Source: Bradyrhizobium sp. WSM1743 (GTDB lineage: Bacteria; Pseudomonadota; Alphaproteobacteria; Rhizobiales; Xanthobacteraceae). From it: 64,000 nt of DNA. Below, one piece after another: positions 9,079 through 18,863 of the stretch. The position numbers were made by a program, and so were the translations under genes. Each line of letters starts with the position of its first letter. Positions within the stretch are counted from its first letter, which is position 1. The notes under the pieces are model-generated. The model was not told where the DNA came from. It saw only the letters and a program-made list of their open reading frames with translations, and searched no databases. Location of the stretch: positions 124,001-188,000 of the forward strand of contig NZ_AXAZ01000010.1 in assembly GCF_000473065.1 (NCBI RefSeq). Direction: 5' to 3'.

Positions 9079-9183
9079 TCCCTCCCCCGCTTGCGGGGGA
9101 GGGGTGGGGAGAGGGTGTCACCGCAGGCGAGAGCCCCCAAGAGGAAAGAGCCCTCTCCCGGCCTCTCCCGCAAGCGGGGGAGG
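9079..9183. repeat. Family E palindromic repeat inside the liv operon
   Basis: Two inverted arms (CCTCCCCCGCTTGCGGGGG and CCTCTCCCGCAAGCGGG), each itself a hairpin, flank a less symmetric centre. The unit separates the binding-protein gene from livG on one strand. Relatives are at 16414, 21855 and 51187. In this place it could weaken read-through or protect the 3' end of the binding-protein mRNA, which usually needs more copies than the membrane parts. Confidence 0.85.
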
Positions 9184-9197
9184 TGAAGCAAGAAAGA

Positions 9198-10382
9198 TCA
9201 CCGCTTGTTCTTGACGGGAACGTCCATGTCCTCGATCTTCAGCTCGCGCACCGGCTCGAGCACGGCCCAGGCGACGTTCGGATCGACCTTGACCTTGAAG
9301 TGATACATGCTCTGCAGCGCCTGATGGTCTTCTTTCCGGAACACCATCTTGCCCTTCGGCGTGTCGAACTCCAGGCCCTCCATCGCCGTGATCAGCTTCT
9401 CGGTGTCGGTCGACTTCGCCTTGGTGACGGCGGCGACGACGGACATCGCGGCGGCAAAGCCGCCCGCGGTGAAGAAGTCCGGCGGCGCGTTGAAGCGCTT
9501 CTGATGCTCGGCGACCAGCCAGTCGTTCACCGGGTTCTTCGGGATCTCATAGAAGTAATAGGTCGCGCCTTCCATGCCGGGCAGGCCCTTATAGGCGGCG
9601 AGCGCCGGCAGGATGTTGCCGCCGGTGGAGAGCTCGATGCCGTAGCGCTTCGGATCCATGTCCTGGAGCTTGGCCAGCGGATTGCCGGCGCCGGCCCAGA
9701 TCACCCAGATCACCTTGCGGCCCGGCTTGTCCTTCAGCGCGTCGAACAGGCGCTGGCCGACTGCGGTGAAGTCGGTGGTCGAGGTCGGGGCATATTCTTC
9801 GGCCGCGAGCGTCGCGCCGGTCTTGGCGAGTGCCTCCTTGAAGGCGGCGACGCCGTCGCGGCCGAAGGCATAGTCCTGCGCCAGCGTCGCCACGGTGACG
9901 CCCTGCTTGCCGATCGCGACCGCGTTGGAGATCGCGTCCTGCGAGGAATTGCGCGCAGTGCGGAAGATGTAGCGATTCCACTTCTCGCCGGTAATCTGGT
10001 CCGCGACCGCGGGCTCGACGATCAGGATCTTCTTGTTCTCCTCGGCGACCGGAAGAATGGCGAGCGCAGCGGCCGACGAGGTCGTGCCGATCGCGATATC
10101 GGCCTTGTCGTCCTGATAGGCTTCGGCGAGTGCAGCCTTGGCAAGGTCCGGCTTGCCCTGGTCGTCCTTGGTGATGACGACGATCTTGCGGCCATCGAGC
10201 GTCATCGTGCCCTTGGTGGCGTATTCAAAACCCATCTTCAGGCCGGTCTCGGTCTGCTTCGCGTAGGCCTCGAGCGGGCCGGTCTTGCCGTAGATCAGCG
10301 CGACCTTGAGATCGTCGGCCCGTGCGGAGGTGCTCGCGGCGAGCGCGAGAATGGTTGTTGTTATGATGAGTGATCGACGCAC
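9198..10382 (-). CDS. Periplasmic substrate-binding protein of the Liv ABC transporter
   Basis: A 394-residue type I periplasmic binding protein. The N-terminus has RR, a hydrophobic core and the likely cleavage site SARA-DD, so it is secreted. LKVALIYGKTGPLEAYAKQ and DDQGKPDLAKAALAEAYQDD fit the Leu/Ile/Val-binding (Peripla_BP_6) family. The GTG start follows AGGAGGGA at 7 nt spacing; a longer frame upstream lacks a ribosome site. It lies between the CoA-transferase gene (106 bp upstream) and livG, all on one strand. The ligand is not evident from sequence. Confidence 0.9.
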   Translation of the reverse strand: MRRSLIITTTILALAASTSARADDLKVALIYGKTGPLEAYAKQTETGLKMGFEYATKGTMTLDGRKIVVITKDDQGKPDLAKAALAEAYQDDKADIAIGTTSSAAALAILPVAEENKKILIVEPAVADQITGEKWNRYIFRTARNSSQDAISNAVAIGKQGVTVATLAQDYAFGRDGVAAFKEALAKTGATLAAEEYAPTSTTDFTAVGQRLFDALKDKPGRKVIWVIWAGAGNPLAKLQDMDPKRYGIELSTGGNILPALAAYKGLPGMEGATYYFYEIPKNPVNDWLVAEHQKRFNAPPDFFTAGGFAAAMSVVAAVTKAKSTDTEKLITAMEGLEFDTPKGKMVFRKEDHQALQSMYHFKVKVDPNVAWAVLEPVRELKIEDMDVPVKNKR

Positions 10383-10488
10383 GATGGTCCCTCCTGATTC
10401 AAAGTTTCTCGGCAACAGCGATTTGCACAAGCTTGCGAACATTGCAATTGAACCTTCCGCCTGAACATGTCGGCCTTTCGAACATGCA

Positions 10489-12516
10489 TCATTTTTGAGC
10501 TGGCCGCGCAGCGCCGGCTCCCTCGGCCTGACGCCGATCCGACTGCGCTTCCTCCGCACTCTCGAAGATGTGCGGCGCGACGCCGCGCTTCTCCAGCGCC
10601 TCGCCGAGCTTGATGCGCAGGAAGCCCGACGTGGTGTAGCGCGACACGCCGGAATAGAAGCGGTCGACGAGGCTGCGGACCATCGCGGAATAGTCGTCCA
10701 TCAGCTCCGGCAGGATGGAAAAATTGTCATAATTGACGATGGCGTAGACCCGGCGTCCGAGCGGCGCGAGCTTCGCCTCGACGATGGCAGCGATGGTGTC
10801 GATCTCCGCCTTGCTGCGCAGCGGATAGCGCTCGAGATTGACGAAGAACAGGTTCTGCTGCTCGTCCAGCGTGAAGCGCTGGTCGAGCGGGATGGTGAGC
10901 AGGCGCTCGCGCAGCTCCATGAGCCCGTCGCCGAAGATGCGCGCGTCCATCAGGGTGGGGTCGCGCGGGATCAACGGCTTGAAATCCATCAGGCGCAGGA
11001 TGTCGCGCTCGATGTCGATGCCGGGCGCGATTTCGGTGAGCTCGAGCCCGTCGGGCCGGAGCTCGAACACGCAACGCTCGGTGACGTACAGCGTGCGCTG
11101 CTTGCGTGCGGCGGCAAACGGGCCGCTGAAGGTGACGTGCTCGACGCTCTCGACGAATTTGCGCGACTTGGCTTCGTCGAGGATGACGAGTTTCCCGTCG
11201 CGCACCGCGACGCGCTGCTTGCCCGCACCGAACGTGCCGACGAACACGACTTCCTTGGCATTCTGGCTGATGTTGATGAAGCCGCCGGCCCCGGCGAGCT
11301 TCGGTCCGAACTTGCTGACATTGAGGTTGCCGGCGCGGTCGACCTGGGCGAGGCCGAGGAAGGCGGCGTCCAAACCGCCGCCGTCGTAGAAGTCGAACTG
11401 ATAGGGCTGGTCGATCACCGCCTGCGTGTTGATCGCAGCGCCAAAGTCGATGCCGCTCGCCGGGATGCCGCCGATCACGCCGGGCTCTGCCGTCAGCGTG
11501 ATGAGGTCGATGATGCGCTCTTCGTTGGCGACCGAGGCGATGCCCTCCGGCATGCCGATGCCGAGATTGACGACGCTGTTGGCCTTCAGCTCCAGGGCGG
11601 CGCGCCGCGCGATGATCTTGCGCTCGCTGATCGGCATCACCGGCAGCGAAGCCGCGCGGACGCGGATCTCGCTCGAGAAAGCCGGATTGTATTGCGTGCC
11701 AAAAGTCTGCCAGTGGTTCTCGGGCCTCGCCACGACGACGCAGTCGACGAGAATGCCGGGAATCTTGACCTCGCGCGGATTGAGGCTGCCGGCTTCGGCG
11801 ACGCGCTCGACCTGGGCGATGACGATGCCGCCGGAATTATGCGCCGCCATGGCGATGGCCAGCGCCTCGAGCGTCAGCGCCTCCTTCTCCATGGTGAGAT
11901 TGCCGTCGGGATCGCCGGTGGTGGCGCGGATGATCCCGACATCGATCGGGAACGTCTTGTAGAGCAGGCACTCCTCGCCGCGGAGCGTGATCAGCTCCAC
12001 CATGTCCTCGGTGGTGCGTGCGTTCAGCTTGCCGCCGCCGTGCCGGGGGTCGACGAAGGTGCCCATGCCGACGCGGGTGATGTGGCCGGGCCGGTGCGCG
12101 GCGATGTCGCGGAACAGATGCGTGATGACGCCTTGCGGCAGGTTGTAGGCCTCGATCTGGTTCGCGATCGCGAGCTGCTGCAGTTTCGGCGCAAGGCCCC
12201 AATGCCCGCCGATCACGCGCCGCACCAGCCCTTCATGCGCGAAATGATTGAGGCCGCGCTGCTTGCCGTCGCCTTGCCCGGCCGCATAGACCAGCGTCAG
12301 ATTGCGCGGCTTGCCCTGCGTGTAGGGTGCATCGCCCTCGTGGGACAGATAGAGCTCCTCCAACGCGATCGCGATCTCCTCGGCAAAGCCGATGCCGACG
12401 AAGCCGCCCGTCGCCACCGTGTCGCCGTCGCGGATCAGCATGACCGCCTCGGCCGCCGAGACGACCTTGCCCTTCTCGGAATTGCGCAAATAGGGCAGAG
12501 CTGGATGGTGGCTCAC
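10489..12516 (-). CDS. Acyl-CoA:acetate/3-ketoacid CoA-transferase with a C-terminal extension
   Basis: A 675-residue enzyme of the single-chain CoA-transferase family (YdiF / propionate CoA-transferase type), which moves CoA between an acyl-CoA and a free acid. The N-terminal half begins with [20 protein letters not shown]. The C-terminal half has [11 protein letters not shown] and [17 protein letters not shown], whose Glu is the expected catalytic residue. About 150 residues beyond the usual end (from about 520) form an extra domain I cannot name. GTG at 12516 follows GGGAGGAA. The gene heads the cluster with the binding protein and Liv transporter, and a candidate sigma-54 promoter lies about 110 bp upstream. 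Confidence 0.88.
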   Translation of the reverse strand: MSHHPALPYLRNSEKGKVVSAAEAVMLIRDGDTVATGGFVGIGFAEEIAIALEELYLSHEGDAPYTQGKPRNLTLVYAAGQGDGKQRGLNHFAHEGLVRRVIGGHWGLAPKLQQLAIANQIEAYNLPQGVITHLFRDIAAHRPGHITRVGMGTFVDPRHGGGKLNARTTEDMVELITLRGEECLLYKTFPIDVGIIRATTGDPDGNLTMEKEALTLEALAIAMAAHNSGGIVIAQVERVAEAGSLNPREVKIPGILVDCVVVARPENHWQTFGTQYNPAFSSEIRVRAASLPVMPISERKIIARRAALELKANSVVNLGIGMPEGIASVANEERIIDLITLTAEPGVIGGIPASGIDFGAAINTQAVIDQPYQFDFYDGGGLDAAFLGLAQVDRAGNLNVSKFGPKLAGAGGFINISQNAKEVVFVGTFGAGKQRVAVRDGKLVILDEAKSRKFVESVEHVTFSGPFAAARKQRTLYVTERCVFELRPDGLELTEIAPGIDIERDILRLMDFKPLIPRDPTLMDARIFGDGLMELRERLLTIPLDQRFTLDEQQNLFFVNLERYPLRSKAEIDTIAAIVEAKLAPLGRRVYAIVNYDNFSILPELMDDYSAMVRSLVDRFYSGVSRYTTSGFLRIKLGEALEKRGVAPHIFESAEEAQSDRRQAEGAGAARPAQK

Positions 12517-12623
12517 GGCGTTCCTCCCGATCCCTTTCGACCGCATGCCGTTATTGTTTTGCGTTGATCTTATCGCGGGAAGCAGCCCTGGAATAGCTTG
12601 CTCCCGCGAGGAAGACAGCAAAG

Positions 12624-12639
12624 AGCAAGGTCCGCGCCA
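12624..12639 (-). promoter_or_regulatory. Candidate sigma-54 (-24/-12) promoter for the CoA-transferase/liv operon
   Basis: The minus strand reads TGGCGCGGACCTTGCT. This matches TGGCACG-N4-TTGCW with the right spacing and one mismatch (A to G in the -24 box). The predicted start is near 12613, about 97 nt before the GTG of the CoA-transferase. A gene for a sigma-54-dependent activator lies immediately upstream, which makes a chance match less likely. Confidence 0.7.
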
Positions 12640-12718
12640 GATCCCGCTGGTTCGCGGAAAGCGGCCAAAGCTACGGCAATTTCCGCATGTCCCCGGCCGA
12701 AGAGTAACCGGGCACCGT

Positions 12719-12754
12719 GTCCGGAATCCGAGACTCCGGACGGTCCCGTGTCTC
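12719..12754 (-). promoter_or_regulatory. Clustered dyads, candidate upstream activator site
   Basis: GTCCGGA at 12719-12725 is inverted at 12735-12741 (TCCGGAC), and GAGAC at 12730-12734 is inverted at 12750-12754 (GTCTC). The cluster sits about 105-140 bp upstream of the predicted sigma-54 transcription start, the usual distance for an enhancer. It also lies just after the activator gene's stop codon, so a terminator hairpin for that gene is the main alternative; no T-run follows. Confidence 0.45.
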
Positions 12755-12759
12755 GAAAC

Positions 12760-14196
<1,437 letters not shown>

Positions 14197-14284
14197 GACG
14201 TACCTCGCGGGAAGTCTGGCTGCTTATTAGCAAAAGGCCAGCAATTTCAAAGGGGGAATTGATTGAAGGGCCGCCCGCGCCACT

Positions 14285-14386
14285 GTCATGCCCCGGCTTG
14301 ACCGGGGCATCCAGTACGCCGCGGCCCATCGACTTAACCACAATCGTCTCGGCGTACTGGGTCGCCCGGTCAAGCCGGGCGACGAC
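14285..14386. repeat. Family C palindromic repeat
   Basis: GTCATGCCCCGGCTTGACCG at the left and CGGTCAAGCCGGGCGACGAC at the right form inverted arms; CAGTACGCCG and CGGCGTACTG are a nested inverted pair. It fills most of the gap between the activator gene start and the end of the EAL protein gene. A second copy lies at 37556. Confidence 0.85.
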
Positions 14387-14413
14387 ACCGAGATTGCAGC
14401 GGCTGCCGTCGGC

Positions 14414-16159
14414 TTACCTTCGATACCCGCTCGCGCGCGAATAGCCTTGGCGATTCTGTTGCATCGGGCGGCTCGCCACGCTGACCCGCGCCTCGCTGGA
14501 GACGGGCGTTGCGAGCTTCAGCTCCTCCAGGAAGATCGGCCGCGAGAAGTAATAGCCCTGTGCGTAGCGGATCTTGGTCGCGGCCTGCAGATAAGCCAGC
14601 TCCTCGTAGGATTCGAGGCCTTCGGCAATCACCGTCATGCCGAGCGCCTCGCTCAAGGATTCGATCGCGCGCAGGATGCCCTGGCTGCGCGGGCGCTTAT
14701 GGATGTCGGTGATGAAGGAGCGGTCGATCTTGATCTCGTCGGCGGTGATGTCAGCGAGCGCCGAGAGCGAGGAATAGCCGGTGCCGAAATCGTCGATGGA
14801 GATGCCGACACCGAGCTTGCGGAACATCGGCAGGATCTCGGCCTGGAAGTGATTCTTGGCGACGAAGGCGTCTTCCGTCACCTCGATCATGAAGCGATGG
14901 GGAAAGCCGGTGTCGTCCAGCGCCTGCGCAAAGCTGCGCATGAATTCGGGATTGCCGGCCTGCTTGGCGGCGACGTTGATGCTGATCGTCGCGTCCGCGC
15001 CGAACGTGTCGTTGATCAGGTCGATCGATTTGACGATCTCGGCGAGCACGAGATGGGTCAGCTCGTCGATCAGGCCGAGCTCGCCGGCGAGGTTGATGAA
15101 CGAACCCGGCGCCTGGATCACGCCTTCGTCGTCGCGCAGGCGTACCAATGCCTCGATGCCCTTCACGGCCTGTGTGCGGATGTCGACCTTGGACTGGAAG
15201 GCGCAGCAGAAGCGCTTTTCCAGGATGGCGAGCCGTAGCGACTGCTCGACCTTCATCCGCGCCTGCGCCTCGCGCTCCATGCTGGAGTCGAAGAAAGCGG
15301 CCAGTCCCTTGCCGTTGTTCTTGATGCGGTACATCGCGATGTCGGCGTTCTGCCGCAGCGTCTCGAAGCTGCGTCCGTGGTCGGGATAGAGGCTGATGCC
15401 GACCGAGGTCGAGGCGAAGACTTCCGAATGGTCGATGAAGAACGGCGCGGTCAGCCGCTCCAGCGTCGATTGGATGAATTCGGCGACTTCCTCCTGGCTC
15501 TGGACCGGGGAGAGCAACAGCAGGAACTCGTCGCCGGAGATGCGCGACAGCATGTCGGAATCGCGTAAGTCGCGCCCGAGTCGCTTCGACAGCTCGACCA
15601 GCAGCGCGTCGCCCACGGCGTGGCCGTAATAGTCGTTGATGTGCTTGAAATTGTCGACGTCGAGAAAGGCCAGCGCAAAGCGCTCACTGCTGCGATCGCG
15701 CGCGAGCAGGCTGTTGGCGCGATGCTCGATCACGCGCCGCGAGGGCAGCCCGGTCAGCTCGTCGAAATAGGCCGAGCGGAACAGCTGGTCCTCGAAATTC
15801 TTCTGCTCGGTGATGTCGGAGGACGCCGAGATCAGGAGGTCGCGTCCGGCGAGGCGAACGGGACGATGGGTCGTGAGCAGCACCTGGCGCGCCGCGCCGT
15901 CGTGCAGCGCTTCCTCGGTGACGATGGCCTGGCCGGCGCTCAGCGCCTTCCGGCAGGCTTCACGACGCGGCGCCAGATCGGGCGAGGGACGGCTGCCGTC
16001 CATCCCGAGCTGGGCGGCGGCGGCATCGTTAACCAGCAGAAGCTCGCCATGCGCGTCCTGCACGGTGAGGCCGGCAGGCAGCATTCTAACGATTTCCTTG
16101 AGAAAACCGAGCTCGGCTTCAGTCGCGCCGGAATATTCATTGTCGTTCATAGAAGTCAT
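14414..16159 (-). CDS. PAS-GGDEF-EAL protein with a degenerate GGDEF, likely c-di-GMP phosphodiesterase
   Basis: This cytoplasmic protein of about 581 residues has an N-terminal PAS domain (LPAGLTVQDAHGELLLVND), a GGDEF domain and a C-terminal EAL domain. The cyclase signature is RISGDEF, with Ser for the first Gly, so cyclase activity is doubtful. EAL motifs are kept: IEALVRLRD, ISINVAAKQ, IEVTEDAF, DDFGTGYSS, IKIDRSF and AEGLES. It probably degrades c-di-GMP, with the GGDEF part as a GTP sensor. The start at 16159 was chosen over an in-frame ATG 30 nt upstream because the family-like sequence begins there; neither has a strong ribosome site. Confidence 0.88.
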   Translation of the reverse strand: MTSMNDNEYSGATEAELGFLKEIVRMLPAGLTVQDAHGELLLVNDAAAAQLGMDGSRPSPDLAPRREACRKALSAGQAIVTEEALHDGAARQVLLTTHRPVRLAGRDLLISASSDITEQKNFEDQLFRSAYFDELTGLPSRRVIEHRANSLLARDRSSERFALAFLDVDNFKHINDYYGHAVGDALLVELSKRLGRDLRDSDMLSRISGDEFLLLLSPVQSQEEVAEFIQSTLERLTAPFFIDHSEVFASTSVGISLYPDHGRSFETLRQNADIAMYRIKNNGKGLAAFFDSSMEREAQARMKVEQSLRLAILEKRFCCAFQSKVDIRTQAVKGIEALVRLRDDEGVIQAPGSFINLAGELGLIDELTHLVLAEIVKSIDLINDTFGADATISINVAAKQAGNPEFMRSFAQALDDTGFPHRFMIEVTEDAFVAKNHFQAEILPMFRKLGVGISIDDFGTGYSSLSALADITADEIKIDRSFITDIHKRPRSQGILRAIESLSEALGMTVIAEGLESYEELAYLQAATKIRYAQGYYFSRPIFLEELKLATPVSSEARVSVASRPMQQNRQGYSRASGYRR

Positions 16160-16413
16160 GAATCTTGTTGTTTCAGCGCGCCTTTGCAATGGGCGCGATC
16201 TTGCGCAGTTCCCTCTTAAGTTTGGTTAAGGGGTCGGGAGAAATACGGGGGTGTTTTGGAGAATACTTGCGGCGATGCGACGCGCGCCGACGATCGTCAT
16301 TAACAGAGCGTCAACGGCAATGGGAAAGCGCGCGCGACCTTCGCGCTTCTCTTTCGTTTGCTTCAGGTCCAGCGCAGGATTTGGGTTGAATTGATGGCCG
16401 CGAGGTCGGTGCA
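16160..16413. other. Intergenic DNA upstream of the EAL protein gene; no gene seen
   Basis: This is the left part of a 478-bp gap between the EAL gene start and the HWE kinase stop. It should hold the EAL gene promoter, but I see no convincing -35/-10 pair on the minus strand. The right part of the gap is the family E repeat at 16414-16591. Confidence 0.5.
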
Positions 16414-16591
16414 CCTCTCCCGCTTGCGGGAGAGGCATAGGCCGCCCTTGGCGGCCGTTCTTAAGAACGCCGAGGCGCAGCCTCGGCTATGCCGAAGGCA
16501 CGGGTGAGGGCTTTCTCCTCTTGGGGGTTCTCGATTGTGGAGACACCCTCTCCCCAACCCTCCCCGCAAGCGGCCCGCAAGCGGGAGAGGG
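16414..16591. repeat. Family E palindromic repeat, long copy
   Basis: It opens with CCTCTCCCGCTTGCGGGAGA and closes with GCCCGCAAGCGGGAGAGGG. The centre contains GCCGCCCTTGGCGGC and GAGGCGCAGCCTC hairpins. It lies downstream of the HWE kinase gene on that gene's 3' side. Confidence 0.85.
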
Positions 16592-16637
16592 AGCACACCT
16601 CCTACGTTGCGACGTTTGAGCCCAAACGTATCTTGGT

Positions 16638-17603
16638 CTAACCGCTCTTGGGGATTCGGCATTGCATGATGCAATGCAGCCCGGACTTGAGATACGAGAT
16701 CTCGGTCCTGCCATCGAAGGCCGACAGTGCCGATTTCAGCAGCTTGGTGCCGAAGCCGGGCTCGGACACCTTGTCCACGCTCGGGCCCTCGGTTTCGTCC
16801 CAGATGATGGTCAGGCGGTCGTCGTTGATGGTCCAAGACACCTGCAATAGACCGCGCGGTGCGGAGAATGCGCCGTACTTGCCTGCATTGGTGGCGAGCT
16901 CGTGAAACATCAATGACAGCGTGACGGCGAGCTTTGGCGGCAGGAACAGCCGCTCACCATTGAGGGTGAAGCGGACATGGCCATAGGGCCCGAGCTCGGA
17001 GATCAAGAGGTCGCGGATATCGCAGCCCCCTTTGTCGATCCGCGAGATCAGATCGTCGGTCGCGGCCAGCGAGCGCAGCCGGGGATCGACCCGGGCCCAA
17101 ACCTGCGGCTGGTCGTGCAGCACCTGGTGCAGTACGGCATGCACTGTCGACAGCTTGTTCTTCAGCCGGTGCTGGAGCTCGTCGACCAGCAGCTTGCGAT
17201 AATCTTCTTCCTCGATCAGGCGTTTGGAGATCCGGCGCTGCTCCGCCAGCATGGTGCGATAGTGCTCGACACCCCAGATGGTGATCGCGCAGACGGTCCA
17301 GTAAAGCGCCAGCAGCGCAAATCGCGCGCGATCGGCAATAGCATCGCCGAAATTCAGGACGACGCCGAGCACGCCGCCGACCAGCGCCGTCACAATGCCG
17401 ATCCGGAATCCGCCCAGGGCAGCGGCAAAGAACACGGCCGGGATGTACGGCGTGAAGTAGATGTCGGGGCGAACCTGAGCGAGACCCCAGCGGACCAGGG
17501 TCGAACCCAACAGGCAGATCACCGCAAACGAGATGCTCAGACCCAGCGAGGGCGGCGCCGCGCCCTGCCAGCCCTTGCGGAACTCGTCGATCAGCTTCCC
17601 CAT
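16638..17603 (-). CDS. Membrane-bound HWE-family sensor histidine kinase
   Basis: A 321-residue sensor kinase. Hydrophobic segments between about residues 20 and 112 form a small membrane domain. The kinase part has DELQHRLKNKL with the phosphoacceptor His145, the N-box variant HELATNAGKYGAFS, and WDETEGP, the Trp-X-Glu that names the HWE family. The C-terminal G-box is short (GFGTKLL). These kinases are common in rhizobia and often act in light or general stress signalling. No response regulator gene is adjacent, so it is an orphan. No PAS or LOV domain is seen. Confidence 0.9.
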   Translation of the reverse strand: MGKLIDEFRKGWQGAAPPSLGLSISFAVICLLGSTLVRWGLAQVRPDIYFTPYIPAVFFAAALGGFRIGIVTALVGGVLGVVLNFGDAIADRARFALLALYWTVCAITIWGVEHYRTMLAEQRRISKRLIEEEDYRKLLVDELQHRLKNKLSTVHAVLHQVLHDQPQVWARVDPRLRSLAATDDLISRIDKGGCDIRDLLISELGPYGHVRFTLNGERLFLPPKLAVTLSLMFHELATNAGKYGAFSAPRGLLQVSWTINDDRLTIIWDETEGPSVDKVSEPGFGTKLLKSALSAFDGRTEISYLKSGLHCIMQCRIPKSG

Positions 17604-17776
17604 GCGCAGCCCAGTTGCGACAGGCGTTCGAAACGCGAGCGGCCCGTGAGGATGTTACGCATGCCGCCCGCACCAGCATAGCTTGCCTTGTCGGAAGCGG
17701 GCAGGAATAGTGGCCACTGCGGCGACGGCCGACATTCGCCATTTGGCATCAAATCACTCGAAAACAGGAACATTCC

Positions 17777-18616
17777 ATGGGCAGGCTGGACGGCAAGGTT
17801 GCGGTGATTACGGGGGCGACGAGCGGGATCGGATTGCGCACTGCGGAAGTCTTCGTTGCCGAAGGTGCCAAAATTGTGATCGCGGGTCGGCGCGTAGCGG
17901 AAGGCGAGGCGCTGGCGAAGCAGCTGGGAGAGACTTGCATCTTCCGCCAGACCGACGTGACCGTCGAAGCGCAGATGCAGGCGCTAATCGCGCTCGCGGT
18001 CGAGAAATTCGGCAGGATCGATTGCCTGTTCAACAATGCCGGCGGGCCGGCGCAGACCGGCGGCATCGAGGGCCTCGAGGTCGAGCGGTTCGATGCGGCG
18101 ATGGCGACGCTGGTGCGCAGCGTCATGCTCGGCATGAAGCACGCCGCGCCCTACATGAGGAAGCAGGGGGCGGGCAGCATCATCAACAATGGCAGCATCG
18201 CCGGCCGCCTTGCCGGCTTCTCGTCGTCGATGGTCTATAGCGCGGCCAAGGCCGCGGTGATCCATCTCACCAAATGCGTGGCGATGGAGCTCGGCGAATC
18301 CAACGTCCGCGTCAACTCGATCTCGCCCGGCGCCATCGCAACCGGCATCTTCGGCAAGGCGCTGGGGCTCTCGACCGATGCAGCGGAGAAGACGCCGGCG
18401 GTGATGCGCGAGGTCTACAAGACCGCGCAGCCGATCCCGCGCGCCGGCCTTCCCGATGACATCGCCCATGCCGCGGTGTTCCTGGCCAGCGACGAATCCA
18501 GCTTCGTCAACGGCCACGACCTCGTCGTCGACGGCGCCATGACCGGCGGCCGCAACTGGAGCCAGCAGCAGCAGGGCTATGTGGCCTTGCGCAAGGCGTT
18601 CGATCAGGGGACGTAG
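17777..18616 (+). CDS. SDR-family NAD(P)-dependent oxidoreductase
   Basis: A 279-residue classical short-chain dehydrogenase/reductase. The cofactor motif TGATSGIG is at residues 13-20, NNAG follows the fourth strand, catalytic Ser and YSAAK lie near 150-170, and PGAIATGI follows. The C-terminal region has the usual FVNGHDLVVDGAMTGG. The substrate cannot be read from sequence. It stands alone, divergent from the HWE kinase and convergent with the P450 gene. Confidence 0.9.
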   Translation: MGRLDGKVAVITGATSGIGLRTAEVFVAEGAKIVIAGRRVAEGEALAKQLGETCIFRQTDVTVEAQMQALIALAVEKFGRIDCLFNNAGGPAQTGGIEGLEVERFDAAMATLVRSVMLGMKHAAPYMRKQGAGSIINNGSIAGRLAGFSSSMVYSAAKAAVIHLTKCVAMELGESNVRVNSISPGAIATGIFGKALGLSTDAAEKTPAVMREVYKTAQPIPRAGLPDDIAHAAVFLASDESSFVNGHDLVVDGAMTGGRNWSQQQQGYVALRKAFDQGT

Positions 18617-18633
18617 CGACACGGCGAGGTGCC

Positions 18634-18731
18634 GTAGGGTGGGCAAAGGCGCGCTCTTCGCGCGCCGTGCCCACCATCGACGTTCGAGCGCGGAGAGGCG
18701 TGGTGGCCACGCTTCGCTTTGCCCACCCTAC
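18634..18731. repeat. Family D repeat (GTAG...CTAC pair) between convergent genes
   Basis: Two inverted arms start GTAGGGTGGGCAAAG and end CTTTGCCCACCCTAC. Each contains an inner hairpin such as GGCGCGCTCTTCGCGCGCC. The outer GTAG/CTAC tetranucleotides resemble REP pairs. It lies between the SDR and P450 genes, both pointing into it. Confidence 0.88.
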
Positions 18732-18863
18732 GATACTGTGCCCCGGACGCAGCGCAGCGCTTCTTCAGCGCTGCGCTGCAGAGCCGGGGCCCATTCTCCA
18801 AACTAAACGTGTCGCAAGATTCTGGGTCCCGGCTCGCGCTTTGCGCGTCCGGGCACGAGACGC

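Noticed and set aside
10489..12516. The CoA-transferase as PcaIJ of the beta-ketoadipate pathway
   Set aside because: PcaI and PcaJ are two short subunits. This is one long chain of the YdiF/propionate type, 43 kb from pcaF and with a different regulator.
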